A stretch of 7,157 nucleotides of DNA from VRUE01 sp040904405. GTDB taxonomy: Bacteria; Actinomycetota; Thermoleophilia; Solirubrobacterales; 70-9. The stretch's first letter is position 1, and the number at the start of each line of letters is the position of its first letter. Under the pieces are notes generated by a model. The model was not told where the DNA came from and ran no database searches. It saw only the letters and a program-made list of their open reading frames with translations. The DNA is taken from assembly GCA_040904405.1 (NCBI GenBank), contig JBBDTK010000066.1, positions 1 through 7,157 on the forward strand, in the 5' to 3' direction. The translations under genes and the position numbers were made by a program. Shown piece by piece: positions 6,792 to 7,157 of the stretch.

Positions 6792-7157
6792 ATGCAAATC
6801 CAAGCCCACGCCAAGCTCAACCTCTGCCTCTTCCTCGGCCCGCGCCGCGCCGACGGACTGCACGAGCTCTGCTCGCTGTTCGAGCCGCTGGCGCTGGCCG
6901 ACGTGATCGAGGTCAGCGAGGCCGGCGCCGCGTCGCCGGGCGGCGCCGGCCCGGCCCCCGGCGCCGACGAGGTCGTCTGCCCGGGGGTCGAGGGTGAGAA
7001 CCTGGCCGCCCGCGCGCTGGCCGCGCTGCGCGCCGGCGGCTGGGAGGCGCCGCCGCTGCGGATCGAGATCGAGAAGCGGATCCCGCTCGCCGCCGGCCTC
7101 GGCGGCGGCAGCGCCGACGCGGCGGCGCTGCTGCGGCTGGCGGCGGAGCCTGGCGCG
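6792..7157 (+). CDS. ispE: 4-diphosphocytidyl-2-C-methyl-D-erythritol kinase IspE (3' partial)
   Basis: IspE phosphorylates CDP-methylerythritol with ATP in the non-mevalonate (MEP) isoprenoid pathway. The first 122 codons are present and the frame runs off the window. The family N-terminus AHAKLNLCLFLG (5-16), the ADGLHEL segment (20-26), EGENLAARAL (68-77) and the GHMP-kinase ATP loop P98-LAAGLGGGSADAAA (98-112) are all intact and in order. A G/A/P-rich stretch at residues 44-59 looks like a variable loop. The ATG at 6792 is chosen because it places AKLN at residue 7, as is usual. The only purine stretch before it is GTCGAG (6786-6791), so the ribosome-binding site is poor or lies within the right arm of element C. 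It follows rsmA by 104 bases, nearly all of which is element C. Confidence 0.93.
   Translation, partial: MQIQAHAKLNLCLFLGPRRADGLHELCSLFEPLALADVIEVSEAGAASPGGAGPAPGADEVVCPGVEGENLAARALAALRAGGWEAPPLRIEIEKRIPLAAGLGGGSADAAALLRLAAEPGA

Noticed and set aside
6608..6997. 129-codon + strand frame across the rsmA-ispE junction
   Set aside because: It overlaps the end of rsmA and the verified ispE start in a different phase and has no recognisable motif.

Overview
This is a very GC-rich bacterial window with GTG starts and long spurious antisense frames. The codon use and gene order suggest a high-GC actinobacterium. A Thermoleophilia/Solirubrobacterales-like source is my guess and was not tested. The window holds five protein genes. 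No tRNA, rRNA, CRISPR array or transposase gene was seen.

Layout. Positions 1-1128 (+) carry the C-terminal 375 codons of a polytopic membrane protein of the lysylphosphatidylglycerol-synthase-TM/UPF0104 (YbhN) family. Convergent to it, 1288-4824 (-) is a complete cobalamin-dependent methionine synthase, metH. Divergent from metH is a tight + strand group: tatD (5095-5862), rsmA/ksgA (5872-6687) and the first 122 codons of ispE (6792 to the window end). tatD-rsmA-ispE is a conserved bacterial housekeeping order; in many actinobacteria metG precedes it, whereas here the opposite-strand metH is next door.

The unusual content is a set of palindromic repeats in the gaps and, in one case, inside a gene. 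Elements A (1163-1279) and C (6672-6784) are two copies of one ~115 bp element. They share an 18-nt and a 17-nt core exactly 42 nt apart (start to start), which form an inner stem. Their ~20-bp terminal arms differ in sequence but stay base-paired. Element B (4871-5038), between metH and tatD, has arms that match the same degenerate arm consensus but an unrelated interior that folds into a long imperfect hairpin. A second family, E/D, is a ~43 bp palindrome. One copy (E) lies in frame inside rsmA and appears to add about 20 residues next to the SAM-binding motif. The other copy (D) lies upstream of tatD and is split by element B, which gives a nested-insertion history.

The genes serve ordinary functions: methionine and one-carbon metabolism, a TatD nuclease, 16S rRNA dimethylation and isoprenoid synthesis. 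The repeats fill nearly all of the intergenic space. C supplies the end of rsmA and lies directly before ispE. The repeats are the part most likely to be undescribed. Whether they are mobile elements, RNA structures or terminators cannot be settled from this window.
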